Counted from the first letter of the stretch, positions 1 to 8,199 are shown. The stretch is 64,000 nucleotides of DNA from Halomonas eurihalina (GCF_008274785.1 NZ_VTPU01000004.1:1-64000); one strand, 5' to 3'. Notes: generated from the sequence alone by a model not told the origin. Program-made: numbers and translations.

Positions 1-53
1 GCATCGCCTTGCCAAGGCGAGGGTCGCGAGTTCGAATCTCGTTTCCCGCTCCA
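1..53 (+). tRNA. tRNA-Gly (GCC), 3' part only
   Basis: The window opens inside a tRNA-Gly. The visible 53 bases hold the anticodon arm with anticodon GCC, the T arm (GTTCGAATC context) and an encoded CCA end. They are identical to the matching part of the complete tRNA-Gly at 161-235, so this is a tandem copy in a Gly-Glu-Gly cluster. The D arm and the 5' acceptor strand lie outside the window. Confidence 0.93.
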
Positions 54-57
54 ATGC

Positions 58-133
58 GTCCCATTCGTCTAGTGGTCCAGGACACCGCCCTTTCACGGCG
101 GTAACAGGGGTTCGAACCCCCTATGGGACGCCA
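58..133 (+). tRNA. tRNA-Glu (TTC)
   Basis: A 76-base cloverleaf. The acceptor strands GTCCCAT and ATGGGAC pair perfectly, the anticodon loop CTTTCAC gives anticodon TTC, the T loop is TTCGAAC, and CCA is encoded. It lies between two identical tRNA-Gly genes only 4 and 27 bases away, so all three are probably cut from one transcript. Confidence 0.95.
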
Positions 134-160
134 TCTCGCAACGTCGATACACCACAATGC

Positions 161-235
161 GCGGGAATAGCTCAGTGGTAGAGCATCGCCTTGCCAAGGC
201 GAGGGTCGCGAGTTCGAATCTCGTTTCCCGCTCCA
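161..235 (+). tRNA. tRNA-Gly (GCC)
   Basis: A complete tRNA-Gly: acceptor GCGGGAA/TTCCCGC, anticodon GCC, encoded CCA at 233-235. A run of seven T residues starts right after CCA (236-242). With the T-arm/acceptor helix in front of it this may act as the end of the tRNA operon transcript. The second part of the statement is inference. Confidence 0.96.
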
Positions 236-456
236 TTTTTTTATTGTTTCAGTAGTTCGTCGAATCAAGCGGTGCCAGGGCTCGAGACACGATCTGGTAG
301 GCTGGTTTGATCGAATCGTTCCTGCTGCGGCGTTCACGTTTTCTTCTTCGGTATCCCATCGTCAAACCTGATGCGCGTCACCGTCGTCATCCGCTTTCCG
401 CCGCGGTGCGATCTGTTTCATGCAACCGGTATTGTTTGCGGGCTACTTGAATCGAT

Positions 457-478
457 GATGACATGCCCCCATGTCATC
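457..478. promoter_or_regulatory. 9-bp perfect inverted repeat ahead of the ABC exporter
   Basis: GATGACATG and CATGTCATC are perfect inverted copies around a CCCC loop. They end 39 bases before the ABC ATPase start codon. The repeat could be a regulator site or a leader hairpin; there is no T run, so it is not a typical terminator. The rest of the interval 243-517 shows nothing I can name. Confidence 0.4.
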
Positions 479-517
479 GGGCTTCGGTGACATCCACCCA
501 GCTTCGAAGGATCGCTC

Positions 518-1474
518 ATGGCCGAACCGGCGCTGTCCATCCGTGGCCTGACCAAGGTCTACGGCAATGGATTCCAGGCCCTCAAGGGCATCGACCTCGA
601 CGTTGCCCAAGGGGATTTCTATGCCCTGCTGGGCCCCAATGGCGCAGGCAAGTCGACCACCCTGGGGGTGGTCTGCTCGCTGGTGCAGAAGACCGATGGC
701 AAGGTGTCGATCTTCGGCATCGACATCGATACCGACTTTGCGCGTGCCAAGTATCACCTCGGCGTGGTGCCCCAGGAATTCAACTTCAATCAGTTCGAGA
801 AGGTTATCGACATCATCCTGGCCCAGGCGGGGTACTACGGGATGCCACGGCGCGAGGCGTTGCCCCGGGCTGAACAACTGTTGCGTGACCTGGGCCTGTG
901 GGACAAGCGCAACGGCAGCGCTCGCATGCTGTCCGGCGGCATGAAGCGACGCCTGATGATCGCTCGTGCCTTGATGCACCGCCCCAGGCTGTTGATCCTC
1001 GATGAGCCGACGGCCGGCGTGGACATCGAGTTGCGGCGCAACATGTGGGAATACATGCGGTATATCAATGAGGTGGAGGGGACGACCATCATCCTGACCA
1101 CCCACTATCTGGAAGAAGCCGAGAGCCTATGCCGCCATGTCGGCATCATCAACCATGGGCGTATCGTCCGCGACACCAGCGTGCGTGATCTGCTCGCCGA
1201 GCTGAATACCGAAACCTTCCTGTTCGATCTGGCCCATCCGGTCGAGCAGGCGCCGCATGTCGAGGGCTTCGAGGTCCGTCAGGTGGACGAGGCCCAGCTC
1301 TCGGTGATGGTGCATCGCGGCCAGCGACTCAATGACGTCTTCGAGGCGCTGGGGGAGCAGGGCATCGAGGTGATGTCGATGCGCAACCGGGCCAACCGAC
1401 TGGAGGAGATGTTCGTCTCCATGGTGGAGGAAGGCCAGGACGCCACTGACCAGGACACGGAGGTACGCGGATGA
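518..1474 (+). CDS. yadG: ABC-2 type exporter ATP-binding protein (YadG-like)
   Basis: ATPase subunit of an ABC exporter; it sits on the cytoplasmic side of the membrane and powers the permease encoded next to it. The 318-residue protein shows Walker A GPNGAGKST (39-47), a Q-loop in VVPQ (83-86), the signature LSGGMKR (138-144), Walker B LLILDEP (158-164) and the switch His in LTTH (about 196). The C-terminal 100 residues are the extra domain usual in this subfamily. AAGGA lies 8 bases before the ATG. The stop overlaps the permease start by four bases, indicating translational coupling. It resembles E. coli YadG of the YadGH pair, whose substrate is unknown. Confidence 0.88.
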   Translation: MAEPALSIRGLTKVYGNGFQALKGIDLDVAQGDFYALLGPNGAGKSTTLGVVCSLVQKTDGKVSIFGIDIDTDFARAKYHLGVVPQEFNFNQFEKVIDIILAQAGYYGMPRREALPRAEQLLRDLGLWDKRNGSARMLSGGMKRRLMIARALMHRPRLLILDEPTAGVDIELRRNMWEYMRYINEVEGTTIILTTHYLEEAESLCRHVGIINHGRIVRDTSVRDLLAELNTETFLFDLAHPVEQAPHVEGFEVRQVDEAQLSVMVHRGQRLNDVFEALGEQGIEVMSMRNRANRLEEMFVSMVEEGQDATDQDTEVRG

Positions 1475-2244
1475 ATGCCACACAGACCGCCATCGCGCTA
1501 TGGACCCTGGTGATCAAGGAGATCAAGCGATTCACGCGGATCTGGCCGCAGACGCTGTTGCCGCCGTCGATCACCATGGCGATGTACTTCATCATCTTCG
1601 GCAACTTGATCGGCTCGCGCATCGGCGAGATGGATGGCTATTCCTACATGGACTTCATCGTCCCGGGCCTGATCATGATGTCGGTGATCACCAACAGCTA
1701 CTCCAATGTGGCCTCGAGCTTCTTCTCCAACAAGTTCCAGCGCAGCGTGGAGGAGATGATGGTCTCGCCGATGCCCAACTGGGTGATCCTCGCGGGCTTC
1801 ATCCTGGGCGGCATGGCGCGGGGACTCGGTGTCGGCATCATCGTCACTGTCGTGTCGCTGTTCTTCACTCGCCTCGAGGTGGCACATCCGTTGCTGACCG
1901 TCGGCGTGGTGGTGCTCACTGCAGCTCTGTTCGCCACGGGGGGCTTCATCAATGCGCTGCTGGGCAAGAAGTTCGATGACATCTCCATCGTGCCGACCTT
2001 CGTGCTGACGCCATTGACCTACCTCGGCGGGGTGTTCTACTCGATCTCGCTGCTGCCGGCCTTCTGGCAGGGCGCCTCGATGCTCAACCCCATCCTCTAC
2101 ATGGTCAACGTCTTCCGTTACGGCTTTCTTGGCGTTTCCGACATTCCGGTGGGCTGGGCGCTGGCCGCCATCCTTGGCTTCATCGTGGCGCTGTTCGCCG
2201 TGGCGTTGTGGATGCTGGAGAATGGCAAGGGGATCCGCAGCTGA
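1471..2244 (+). CDS. yadH: ABC-2 type exporter permease (YadH-like)
   Basis: Membrane partner of the preceding ATPase. The 257 residues are rich in hydrophobic segments and fit the six-helix ABC2_membrane fold, with the typical conserved patch around FSNKFQRSVEEMMVSP between the second and third helices and LTPLTYLGGVFYS near residues 175-190. It begins four bases inside the ATPase gene and its TGA overlaps the ATG of queF, so all three genes are probably co-transcribed. The cargo cannot be told from sequence. The family also includes nodulation factor and polysaccharide exporters. Confidence 0.87.
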   Translation: MNATQTAIALWTLVIKEIKRFTRIWPQTLLPPSITMAMYFIIFGNLIGSRIGEMDGYSYMDFIVPGLIMMSVITNSYSNVASSFFSNKFQRSVEEMMVSPMPNWVILAGFILGGMARGLGVGIIVTVVSLFFTRLEVAHPLLTVGVVVLTAALFATGGFINALLGKKFDDISIVPTFVLTPLTYLGGVFYSISLLPAFWQGASMLNPILYMVNVFRYGFLGVSDIPVGWALAAILGFIVALFAVALWMLENGKGIRS

Positions 2245-3077
2245 TGAACGACCGTCCCGACTCCCTGGTCGATGCGCCCCTGGGGCGCGAGTCCGCTTAT
2301 CCCGAGCACTACGACGCCGGTTTGCTCTATCCCATCGAGCGCGCCGTCAATCGTGCGCCGCTGGGCATTGAAGAGAGGGCCTTGCCGTTCGATGGCGAGG
2401 ATGAGTGGCATGCCTTTGAGCTATCGTGGCTCAATGCCAGGGGCAAGCCGATCGTCGCCGTGGCGCGCTTTCGTTTGCCGGCGAGTTCGCCGCGGTTGAT
2501 CGAGTCCAAGTCCTGGAAGCTCTATCTCAACAGCTTCAACCAGAGCCGCTTCGACGCGACCGGCGATGTGATCCAGCTTCTGGAACGCGATCTTGCCGAA
2601 GCGGCCGGCGCCCCGGTCGGGGTCGAGGTCTTCGGTGTGGATGACCCGGCGCTGACACCACGCGCTCTGCCTGGAGAGAGTATCGACGAGCAGGATATCG
2701 AGATTTCCGACTATACCCCCAGCGCCGAGCATCTGACGGTGGGAGAGGCGATCGTCGAGGAGACCCTGCACTCGCACCTGCTCAAGTCCAACTGCCCGGT
2801 GACCGGCCAGCCTGACTGGGGCAGCGTGATGATTCGCTATCGGGGCCCGAAGCTGGATCGCGAGGGGCTGCTGCGTTATCTGGTCGGCTATCGCCAGCAC
2901 CAGGACTTCCATGAGCACTGCGTCGAGCATATCTTCACCGACCTGATGGCGAGGGCCAGGCCTGAGCGCTTGCTGGTGCTGGCACGCTATGTGCGCCGCG
3001 GTGGTCTCGATATCAGCCCCTGGCGCGCTACACCGGGCGAGCGGCCGCCATCGCCGTTGCGTCTGGCCCGGCAGTAA
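2244..3077 (+). CDS. queF: NADPH-dependent 7-cyano-7-deazaguanine reductase
   Basis: Reduces preQ0 to preQ1 in queuosine biosynthesis, with two NADPH per nitrile. The 277-residue length fits the long two-domain (YqcD/E. coli) class. Visible family motifs are ESKSWKLYLNSF (87-98), the catalytic Cys184 in LLKSNCPVTGQPDWG with its acidic partner Asp191, and FHEHCVEHIF (222-231). The ATG shares its A with the TGA of the permease. An in-frame ATG 36 bases upstream lies deep inside the permease gene and is unlikely. No other queuosine genes are in the window. Confidence 0.95.
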   Translation: MNDRPDSLVDAPLGRESAYPEHYDAGLLYPIERAVNRAPLGIEERALPFDGEDEWHAFELSWLNARGKPIVAVARFRLPASSPRLIESKSWKLYLNSFNQSRFDATGDVIQLLERDLAEAAGAPVGVEVFGVDDPALTPRALPGESIDEQDIEISDYTPSAEHLTVGEAIVEETLHSHLLKSNCPVTGQPDWGSVMIRYRGPKLDREGLLRYLVGYRQHQDFHEHCVEHIFTDLMARARPERLLVLARYVRRGGLDISPWRATPGERPPSPLRLARQ

Positions 3078-3168
3078 TCGAGCGCACACAAGAGCCGAGT
3101 CGAACTGGTAAAGTGTCGAGAGCTCTTCTCGTTGCTGGCTGCTTTTTCGATTACGTAAGGAATGCGCG

Positions 3169-3729
3169 ATGGATGCAATGACGCTGCTGCACGAACGTGG
3201 CTCCATGGGCAAGCTGACGGGGCCGGCGCCCTCGGCCGAGCAACTAGACGCCTTGTATCGGGCCGCCTTGCGCGCCCCGGATCACAAGGAGCTGCGACCC
3301 TGGCGCTTCGTGGAGTTCTCCGGCGCCGGGCTTGAACGGCTCGGTGAGCTGTTTGCCGAGGCCGAGTTCCACGAAGACCCGCATATCGATGACGCGGCCT
3401 TGAACGCCGCACGCAAGAAACCGCTGCGCGCGCCGATGATCATCGCCGTGATCGCTCGCGTCATGCCGGACGAACCCAAGGTGCCGCGCGTGGAGCAGGT
3501 ACTCTCCGCCGGCTGCGCCGCTCATGGCCTGCTACTGGCGGCTCACGCCCAGGGGCTCGGCGTCATGTGGCGCACCGGGCGATACGCTTTCGACCCCACC
3601 GTGCGCAAGGGCCTTGGCCTCGATGAACAGGACGAGTTGGTCGGCTTCATCTACCTGGGCCAACTGGGTGGCAGGCATCGCTCCCTGCCCGAACACGATC
3701 CTGCCGACTTCGTGGAGCGCTGGTCGTGA
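3169..3729 (+). CDS. ydjA: nitroreductase family flavoprotein, YdjA-like
   Basis: A 186-residue FMN oxidoreductase. The N-terminal half, with APDHKELRPWRF (about 36-47), aligns by eye with E. coli YdjA, a small nitroreductase-fold protein without a well settled physiological substrate. Later segments (HGLLLAAHAQGLGVMWRTG) are the usual dimer and flavin-contact region. AAGGA stands 7 bases before the ATG. Its TGA overlaps the GTG of the following thioesterase by four bases, so the two genes are translationally coupled. Confidence 0.85.
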   Translation: MDAMTLLHERGSMGKLTGPAPSAEQLDALYRAALRAPDHKELRPWRFVEFSGAGLERLGELFAEAEFHEDPHIDDAALNAARKKPLRAPMIIAVIARVMPDEPKVPRVEQVLSAGCAAHGLLLAAHAQGLGVMWRTGRYAFDPTVRKGLGLDEQDELVGFIYLGQLGGRHRSLPEHDPADFVERWS

Positions 3730-4241
3730 TCGAACGCAGCATCGGCATCGCCCATCCGCGCCTGCCGCTGCCCGAGCAGGGTGGGGAGGACGCCCCCGCG
3801 GCCTTCCTCGACTGGCTCTGCCAGGCGATACCGCTGGCGGGCCGGCTGGGTATCCAGAACATGGCGCGTGATGGCGACGCCCTGACCTGGCAGCTGGCAC
3901 TGGCGCCCAGCCTGAACGACAAGGGCACCGGCTTCGGCGGCGCCCTGGCGGCCCAGACCACTCTGTTGGGCTGGTGCTGGGCCACGCTCTGGCTGCGTCG
4001 CCACGGTTACGACCGTGACGTGGTCGTGGCCGAATCGCAGCAACGCTTTCTTGCCCCGGTGACCGGCGACTATCGGCTGACCTGTACGCCCCAGGCCGAG
4101 GAGGCCAGCGTACGCCTTGCCGAGCGCATGGAACGCCGGGGCAAGGGACGCATCGCCCTCGTCCAGCGGCTCTGGTGTGACGACACTCTTTGCCTCGAGG
4201 CCCAGGGCGACTACGCCGTGCTACCCGAGCGGCATGCCTGA
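3726..4241 (+). CDS. hotdog-fold thioesterase-like protein (YiiD C-terminal domain type)
   Basis: A 171-residue protein with a GTG start inside the end of the ydjA-like gene. The core LNDKGTGFGGALAAQ (about 65-79) followed by a long hydrophobic helix is the hotdog signature of the thioesterase domain found at the C-terminus of YiiD. An acyl-CoA or acyl-ACP hydrolase role is predicted; the substrate is unknown. It is transcribed with the YdjA-like flavoprotein and followed by the tRNA-Ser promoter. Confidence 0.7.
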   Translation: MIERSIGIAHPRLPLPEQGGEDAPAAFLDWLCQAIPLAGRLGIQNMARDGDALTWQLALAPSLNDKGTGFGGALAAQTTLLGWCWATLWLRRHGYDRDVVVAESQQRFLAPVTGDYRLTCTPQAEEASVRLAERMERRGKGRIALVQRLWCDDTLCLEAQGDYAVLPERHA

Positions 4242-4273
4242 CGCCGGCGTCGCCCGACAATCCGAAAACCGGC

Positions 4274-4302
4274 TTGCATTCGCGGACTTAAGTCGCTAGT
4301 AT
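4274..4302 (+). promoter_or_regulatory. sigma70 promoter of tRNA-Ser
   Basis: TTGCAT (4274-4279) and TAGTAT (4297-4302) are separated by exactly 17 bases. A G+C-rich discriminator follows, as is common for stable-RNA promoters under stringent control. The tRNA begins 77 bases after the -10 box. Confidence 0.75.
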
Positions 4303-4378
4303 ACGCGCCGTCCTTGAGAGAAAGAGGGCGCAATTCTCGGGCGTCGCGCCGCAGTGCCGAATTCGAGAATGACAATGC

Positions 4379-4466
4379 GGAGGGGTGTCCGAGTGGTCGA
4401 AGGAGCACGCCTGGAAAGTGTGTAAGTCGAAAGGCTTCGAGGGTTCGAATCCCTCCCCCTCCGCCA
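4379..4466 (+). tRNA. tRNA-Ser (GGA)
   Basis: An 88-base class II tRNA with acceptor GGAGGGG/CCCCTCC, anticodon loop CTGGAAA (anticodon GGA, reading TCC/TCT), a long variable arm, T arm GAGGG-TTCGAAT-CCCTC and an encoded CCA. It is a single-gene transcript with its own promoter and terminator. Confidence 0.96.
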
Positions 4467-4478
4467 GAACAGCAGATC

Positions 4479-4504
4479 AAGCCGCCCATCGAGGCGGCTT
4501 TTTC
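4479..4504 (+). terminator. intrinsic terminator of tRNA-Ser
   Basis: AAGCCGCC pairs with GGCGGCTT across a six-base loop and runs into TTTTT. It stands 13 bases after the CCA end. Confidence 0.9.
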
Positions 4505-4672
4505 GTGTCTGAGGCCCGCCATTGCCGGTTTCCCGTATTTCATTCGGCTACACCTACCATCATCCAAGAACCGTTTCGTGGGTTCTGTTGCTGGGTCTGT
4601 CTTATGCCGAAAGCTGCCAAGCTGCTCCCTCTCTGGGAGGTTCAGCCGATGCCATGATAACGACTGGAGAGA

Positions 4673-5140
4673 TCAGTATGGCTCTCCGTTCTTGTGGCAG
4701 AAGCCACCCTTCGCTGGCAGGAAAAGGTCGATGTCCGGATAGTGGACTTCATCTTCGGGCGGACGGCTACCAACCTCGAGGTAGGCCGCCCAGGCGTTGC
4801 TCTTGTTCACCATGTGGTGGCCATCTGCCTTGCCGGCGGGAAAGGCAGCAACCATGCCTGGTGTCAGCACTAGTTCACCAGCCTCAGTGATGAGGGTCAG
4901 CTCGCCTTCCAGTACGTAGACGAATTCATCCTCGTGGGTGTGCCAGTGGCGTTGGGAAGAGGGCACGCCCGGTGGCAATCGAACCAGGTTGGCCCCGAAT
5001 GCGGTGAGCCCTAGCGGGTCGCCAAGGGCACGTTTCTCGCGGGCGCCGCAAGCTGAGCCCCAAGGCTCCGGATAGGATGACCCTATGTGTGGCTCCAGGT
5101 GCTCAGGGTGGAGGGCGAGAGGTGTAGGACCTTTGTTCAT
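4673..5140 (-). CDS. cupin domain protein
   Basis: A single-domain cupin of 155 residues. Motif 1 is HWHTHEDEFVYVLEGELTL (about 66-84), with the His/His/Glu metal ligands. Motif 2 lies around residues 94-108 (PGMVAAFPAGKADGHHM), with a terminal His. Similar proteins are annotated as cupins of unknown substrate. GGAGG lies 5 bases before the ATG. It stands alone, convergent with tRNA-Ser, and is the last backbone gene before the A+T-rich island. Confidence 0.8.
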   Translation of the reverse strand: MNKGPTPLALHPEHLEPHIGSSYPEPWGSACGAREKRALGDPLGLTAFGANLVRLPPGVPSSQRHWHTHEDEFVYVLEGELTLITEAGELVLTPGMVAAFPAGKADGHHMVNKSNAWAAYLEVGSRPPEDEVHYPDIDLFLPAKGGFCHKNGEPY

Positions 5141-5723
5141 GCATTCCTCCAGGCCGATTTCGTTGTGTAATGGCTGTCATGGTCATAGGGAAGGGTAGGA
5201 AAGCGTCGTGGAATCTTCTACCGGCATCAGCCCACGCTGTTAAGCCCCTTGATTCCGGGCATTTCCCCATTGGGGGAGATGGGGCTCGCCTCGTCAAAGC
5301 TTCCAACTGATCGGTAATGTCGGGTGGTTGAACCGCTGCCATGGTGTCGGTCGACTCGGCGTTCGTTCGGGTGTAATGCTATCGCGGCAGGCTGAACAGA
5401 TTTTTCACTATCAGGGATCAGCAGTAATAAAAATCATTTTTCCAGTCTTTTAATCATATGAAAGGGTTATGATCTCGGCGATTATTTTGAAGTTGGAAAC
5501 AATGTAGACGATATGCTTCTATTGTTGCCCGTAGTTAGAAAAGTCGAGTTTTCCCATTTTAGTGGTTTTCCATCTAATAAAAGGTCTTCCAGTTTATCAT
5601 CGAGCCGACATGATGAAATACCTTGCCCTGCTGCTGATAAAAATTTCGGGCTAGGGGGCGTAAAGCTCCCTGTGGCTGTCTGACAGATCACGTTTTCCTC
5701 TCATCCATTGGTTGTAAAATGTA
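5141..5723. other. intergenic stretch at the left edge of the island
   Basis: I see no supportable gene here. Base composition changes visibly near 5390, from the G+C-rich backbone to A+T-rich sequence that continues to about 11.3 kb. A short 69-codon reading frame on the minus strand (5482-5691) has no ribosome site or recognisable protein pattern and is not called. No direct repeat marking an insertion boundary could be found by eye. Confidence 0.5.
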
Positions 5724-5751
5724 TTGACAGATCCATTGATGTGACTAGTAT
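5724..5751 (+). promoter_or_regulatory. promoter of the island dehydrogenase
   Basis: TTGACA (5724-5729) and TAGTAT (5746-5751) are spaced by 16 bases, about 50 bases before the TTG start of the SDR gene. The -10 box lies inside the shared 20-bp element at 5738-5757, so a bound regulator would compete with RNA polymerase. Confidence 0.65.
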
Positions 5752-5757
5752 GGTAGT
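5738..5757. promoter_or_regulatory. candidate GntR operator, copy 1
   Basis: This 20-bp element matches 17 of 20 positions with 11133-11152 in the gntR promoter. The core ACTAGTATGGTAGT is an imperfect palindrome (ACTAnnATnnTAGT), the kind of short symmetric site bound by FCD-type GntR dimers. Similarity stops at its edges. That the neighbouring GntR protein binds here is inference. Confidence 0.55.
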
Positions 5758-5778
5758 CATCCGTTGCGGATGACTACC
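5752..5778. promoter_or_regulatory. 12-bp perfect inverted repeat at the transcript start
   Basis: GGTAGTCATCCG and CGGATGACTACC are perfect inverted copies around TTG. The repeat begins one base after the -10 box, so it would form either a second operator or a stem-loop at the extreme 5' end of the SDR mRNA. Confidence 0.55.
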
Positions 5779-5800
5779 TTCTTATCGGGAGCTTGTTAAG

Positions 5801-6577
5801 TTGATCAAAAAAACCTATATCGTTACGGGAGCGGCAAACGGTGTCGGCCAAGCGACGGCTAGATCCTTAGCTGCATCAGGGGCAAACCTTGTGCTAATGG
5901 ATCTTGATTCGGATGCACTTGAATCTACAGCAAGAGGGCTTGAATGTGAGGTCGTGACCGAGGTGGGTTCAGTCACAGATTTTGCTGCATGTGAGCGGGT
6001 GGTTGCGAAAGCCGTAGACCGATTTGGTCGCCTTGATGGCCTATCACATAACGCTGGGATACAGCGCTACGGCGATATTGTTGATACTGAGCGTAGGCTT
6101 TGGGATGAAGTGATTAATGTCAATCTCACAGGAGCTTTTTTGATTTCAAAAGCAACTATTCCAGAACTACGTAAATCTAAAGGTGCGATCGTTTTGACTG
6201 CCTCTGTACAAAGCTTTGCTGCTCAACAGGGGGCCCTGGCCTATGTGGTTTCCAAGCACGGCCTCGCAGGACTTGTTTCTGCAATGGCTGTAGATGAGGC
6301 GGAACGGGGAGTTAGAGTTAACGGAGTGGCTCCGGGCTCTGTTGACACACCGATGCTACGAAATGCCATCTCTCTTGACCCGAACCCTGAGATCCTTTCA
6401 GAGTCTATTGATAGAATGCATCCTTTAGGACGACGTGCACAACCAGAAGAAGTTTCTTCGGTTATCTCCTTTCTTCTTTCAGATAGTGCTTCCTTCGTGA
6501 CCGGAGAAATGGTGCGTGTTGATGGAGGAATGTTATCCTTGATAGGTGGATCTCCAAAAAAGGATAAAAATAACTGA
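5801..6577 (+). CDS. SDR family dehydrogenase (island)
   Basis: A 258-residue classical short-chain dehydrogenase. It has the cofactor motif TGAANGVG (9-16), NAG (84-86), catalytic Ser135 and Tyr148-x3-Lys152. Asp34 at the end of beta-2 favours NAD(H). The start is TTG with GGGAG about 8 bases upstream. It is A+T-rich compared with the backbone. With a sugar-epimerase-fold protein downstream and a sugar transporter in the same island, oxidation of a sugar at C1 is a reasonable guess, but the substrate is not shown by sequence. Confidence 0.85.
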   Translation: MIKKTYIVTGAANGVGQATARSLAASGANLVLMDLDSDALESTARGLECEVVTEVGSVTDFAACERVVAKAVDRFGRLDGLSHNAGIQRYGDIVDTERRLWDEVINVNLTGAFLISKATIPELRKSKGAIVLTASVQSFAAQQGALAYVVSKHGLAGLVSAMAVDEAERGVRVNGVAPGSVDTPMLRNAISLDPNPEILSESIDRMHPLGRRAQPEEVSSVISFLLSDSASFVTGEMVRVDGGMLSLIGGSPKKDKNN

Positions 6578-6686
6578 GTTAACTGGCATTTAAATTTATA
6601 CATTTTATGCAACTTTTATTCGCTACATGCCTTGTCTGTTTTGATTGTTTGTGTTTCACCGTTCAATGGTGGTGGCGGGGGTTTTA

Positions 6687-7700
6687 GTGAGTGAGTCGAT
6701 CATCGCTTCAAGCGCTTTATGTGAAGCTGAAATATATTTAGAGGGGGGCATGGCTGTCCCCCGGAATTTCATTTTAGGAAATAAGAAGGTTTCTCCATTT
6801 GTCGTGGCTCCTTGGCTTAATGATCCTGCTGAACAGCTAAGTAATGTTTCAAATATAATTCGTTATCTACGTGGCGAATGGCCTTGTTTTCCTTTTGGAA
6901 GTGCTGATGCTCAAGGTGAATTGCCGCCTGACTGGGAGGCATCTCGCAGGCCTGATCCCAATTGGCATCGAGATTCTCACGGATATGGTGCGAATTCAAA
7001 TTGGAGCTTAAAGGAGCGCAGTGTTGATAAAGTGGTATTGTCAATTAATTACCCTGAAGATCATCCTGTTAAATGTTTGGAACGAACAATTACCTGTTGC
7101 CAAAATAGTCCGAGTGTCTATAGTGAAGTACGTTGCTATCCACGATTAGATGCAACTATTCCAATGGGCTTTCATCCGGTTATGCGTCTGCCAAGTATTC
7201 CTGGAAGAGCAAAAATAGTTCTATCAAAAAACTCTCGGGCTTGGACTTTCCCTGTCGAGGTCGAGCCAGGTAAGGCTGCTTTAGCGGCCGATCAACGTGA
7301 TCGTCCTCTTATAGAGTTGCAAGGGACTGGGGGGGGAAGGTTTGATCCCACCTGCCTTCCATGGGAACTTGAGACAGAAGATCTGATTCTTGTGACTGGC
7401 ACGGAAGGTCAGGTTCGTCTTGAAAACTACGACGAGGGCTATGCAGTGACCCTTAACTGGGATGAGGCAGCGCTTCCTTCACTCATGCTCTGGATCTCGA
7501 ACCGTGGACGTGCTTCCTATCCTTGGAATGCCCGCTTCCGGGGCTTGGGTATGGAGCCGGTTTGTGCTCCCTTCGATTTGGGACCAGCATTCTCGGATAC
7601 AAGTACACCTCTTGCTTTAAAAGGAATTCCAACCGGAATAAGGCTTAAGGCTGGCTACCCTTGGACTGCTGGTCTCTACATTTCCGTAACCTCTCTATGA
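6687..7700 (+). CDS. galactose-mutarotase-fold (aldose 1-epimerase-like) protein
   Basis: Likely a carbohydrate-binding or anomer-converting protein of the aldose-epimerase superfold. Supporting segments are the N-terminal AEIYLEGG and VSPFVVAPW, HPVMRLP in the middle, and a C-terminal block SLMLWISNRGR...GMEPVCAPFDLG typical of these sheets. I chose the GTG at 6687 because GGGGG lies 6 bases upstream; TTG 6645 and ATG 6666 are in-frame alternatives. It follows the SDR gene by 109 bases and probably shares its promoter, so the two may act on the same sugar. The family assignment is from pattern; no catalytic pair was confirmed. Confidence 0.6.
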   Translation: MSESIIASSALCEAEIYLEGGMAVPRNFILGNKKVSPFVVAPWLNDPAEQLSNVSNIIRYLRGEWPCFPFGSADAQGELPPDWEASRRPDPNWHRDSHGYGANSNWSLKERSVDKVVLSINYPEDHPVKCLERTITCCQNSPSVYSEVRCYPRLDATIPMGFHPVMRLPSIPGRAKIVLSKNSRAWTFPVEVEPGKAALAADQRDRPLIELQGTGGGRFDPTCLPWELETEDLILVTGTEGQVRLENYDEGYAVTLNWDEAALPSLMLWISNRGRASYPWNARFRGLGMEPVCAPFDLGPAFSDTSTPLALKGIPTGIRLKAGYPWTAGLYISVTSL

Positions 7701-7710
7701 TCACTATAAA

Positions 7711-7790
7711 TCGTCCGGGGTTTCGTAGACACCTTCAAGCCTTATACTAGGTGTATGGTCACGGGAAGTAGTGGGTAGGTGTCTCATGAA
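7711..7790. repeat. insertion-sequence end debris
   Basis: AGACACCT (7727-7734) and AGGTGTCT (7777-7784) are inverted copies. The neighbouring sequence, read on the minus strand as AGGTGTCTACGAAACCCCGG, looks like an IS3-type terminal repeat. The two ends face each other with no gene between, so this appears to be scar tissue from more than one insertion rather than an intact element. Confidence 0.4.
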
Positions 7791-7889
7791 ATTCTGATCT
7801 CGCCAACACTTGTGGTCACCGTCCTAAGTAATCATTCGGGCCTCGAAGTCCTCTAATTTAATTATCCCGATTGCACTGTGCCGGTGCTG

Positions 7890-8135
7890 TCAGTTGTCGT
7901 CCAATTCCATGTACTCGAGTACCTTCCGCCGCATGGCCTCTCGTGTCTTGAATCCTAGCATGGGTTGCCCCGACCTTGAGGCTGTGAAAAAGCTCTCAGC
8001 ACAGGCGTTGTCGTAGCAGTTGCCTTGGCACTCATGCTGCACTGGAGGTCGTGGCGAATCAGCACGATTGGTACAGGGTCGAGCAATACATGCTTGCCGT
8101 ATCGACACCGGAGCTATAAGCCCGTAAATCATCAA
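7890..8135 (-). pseudogene. IS3-family transposase (OrfB) C-terminal remnant
   Basis: A short reading frame whose central segment CQGNCYDNACAESFF is the hallmark region around the last part of the IS3 DDE integrase domain, followed by TREAMRRKVLEYMEL as in full-length OrfB. The upstream residues do not look like transposase and the frame stops early, so only about 55 codons of a normally near-280-residue protein remain. No orfA is present. It marks past IS activity in the island. Confidence 0.7.
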
Positions 8136-8199
8136 AACAGGTTGCCCTCGACCCGCATGGCCTGTCCTTGTTGCTGGTAAAGCCTATAAGGAGAGCGCC

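Noticed and set aside
4379..5400. tRNA-Ser as attachment site for the island
   Set aside because: The island begins about 900 bases after the tRNA, with an ordinary cupin gene between, and no copy of the tRNA 3' end was seen at the right edge near 11.3 kb. No integrase gene is present.
5482..5691. Minus-strand frame of 69 codons in the island edge
   Set aside because: No ribosome site, no protein pattern I can recognise, and it lies in A+T-rich spacer where such frames occur by chance.
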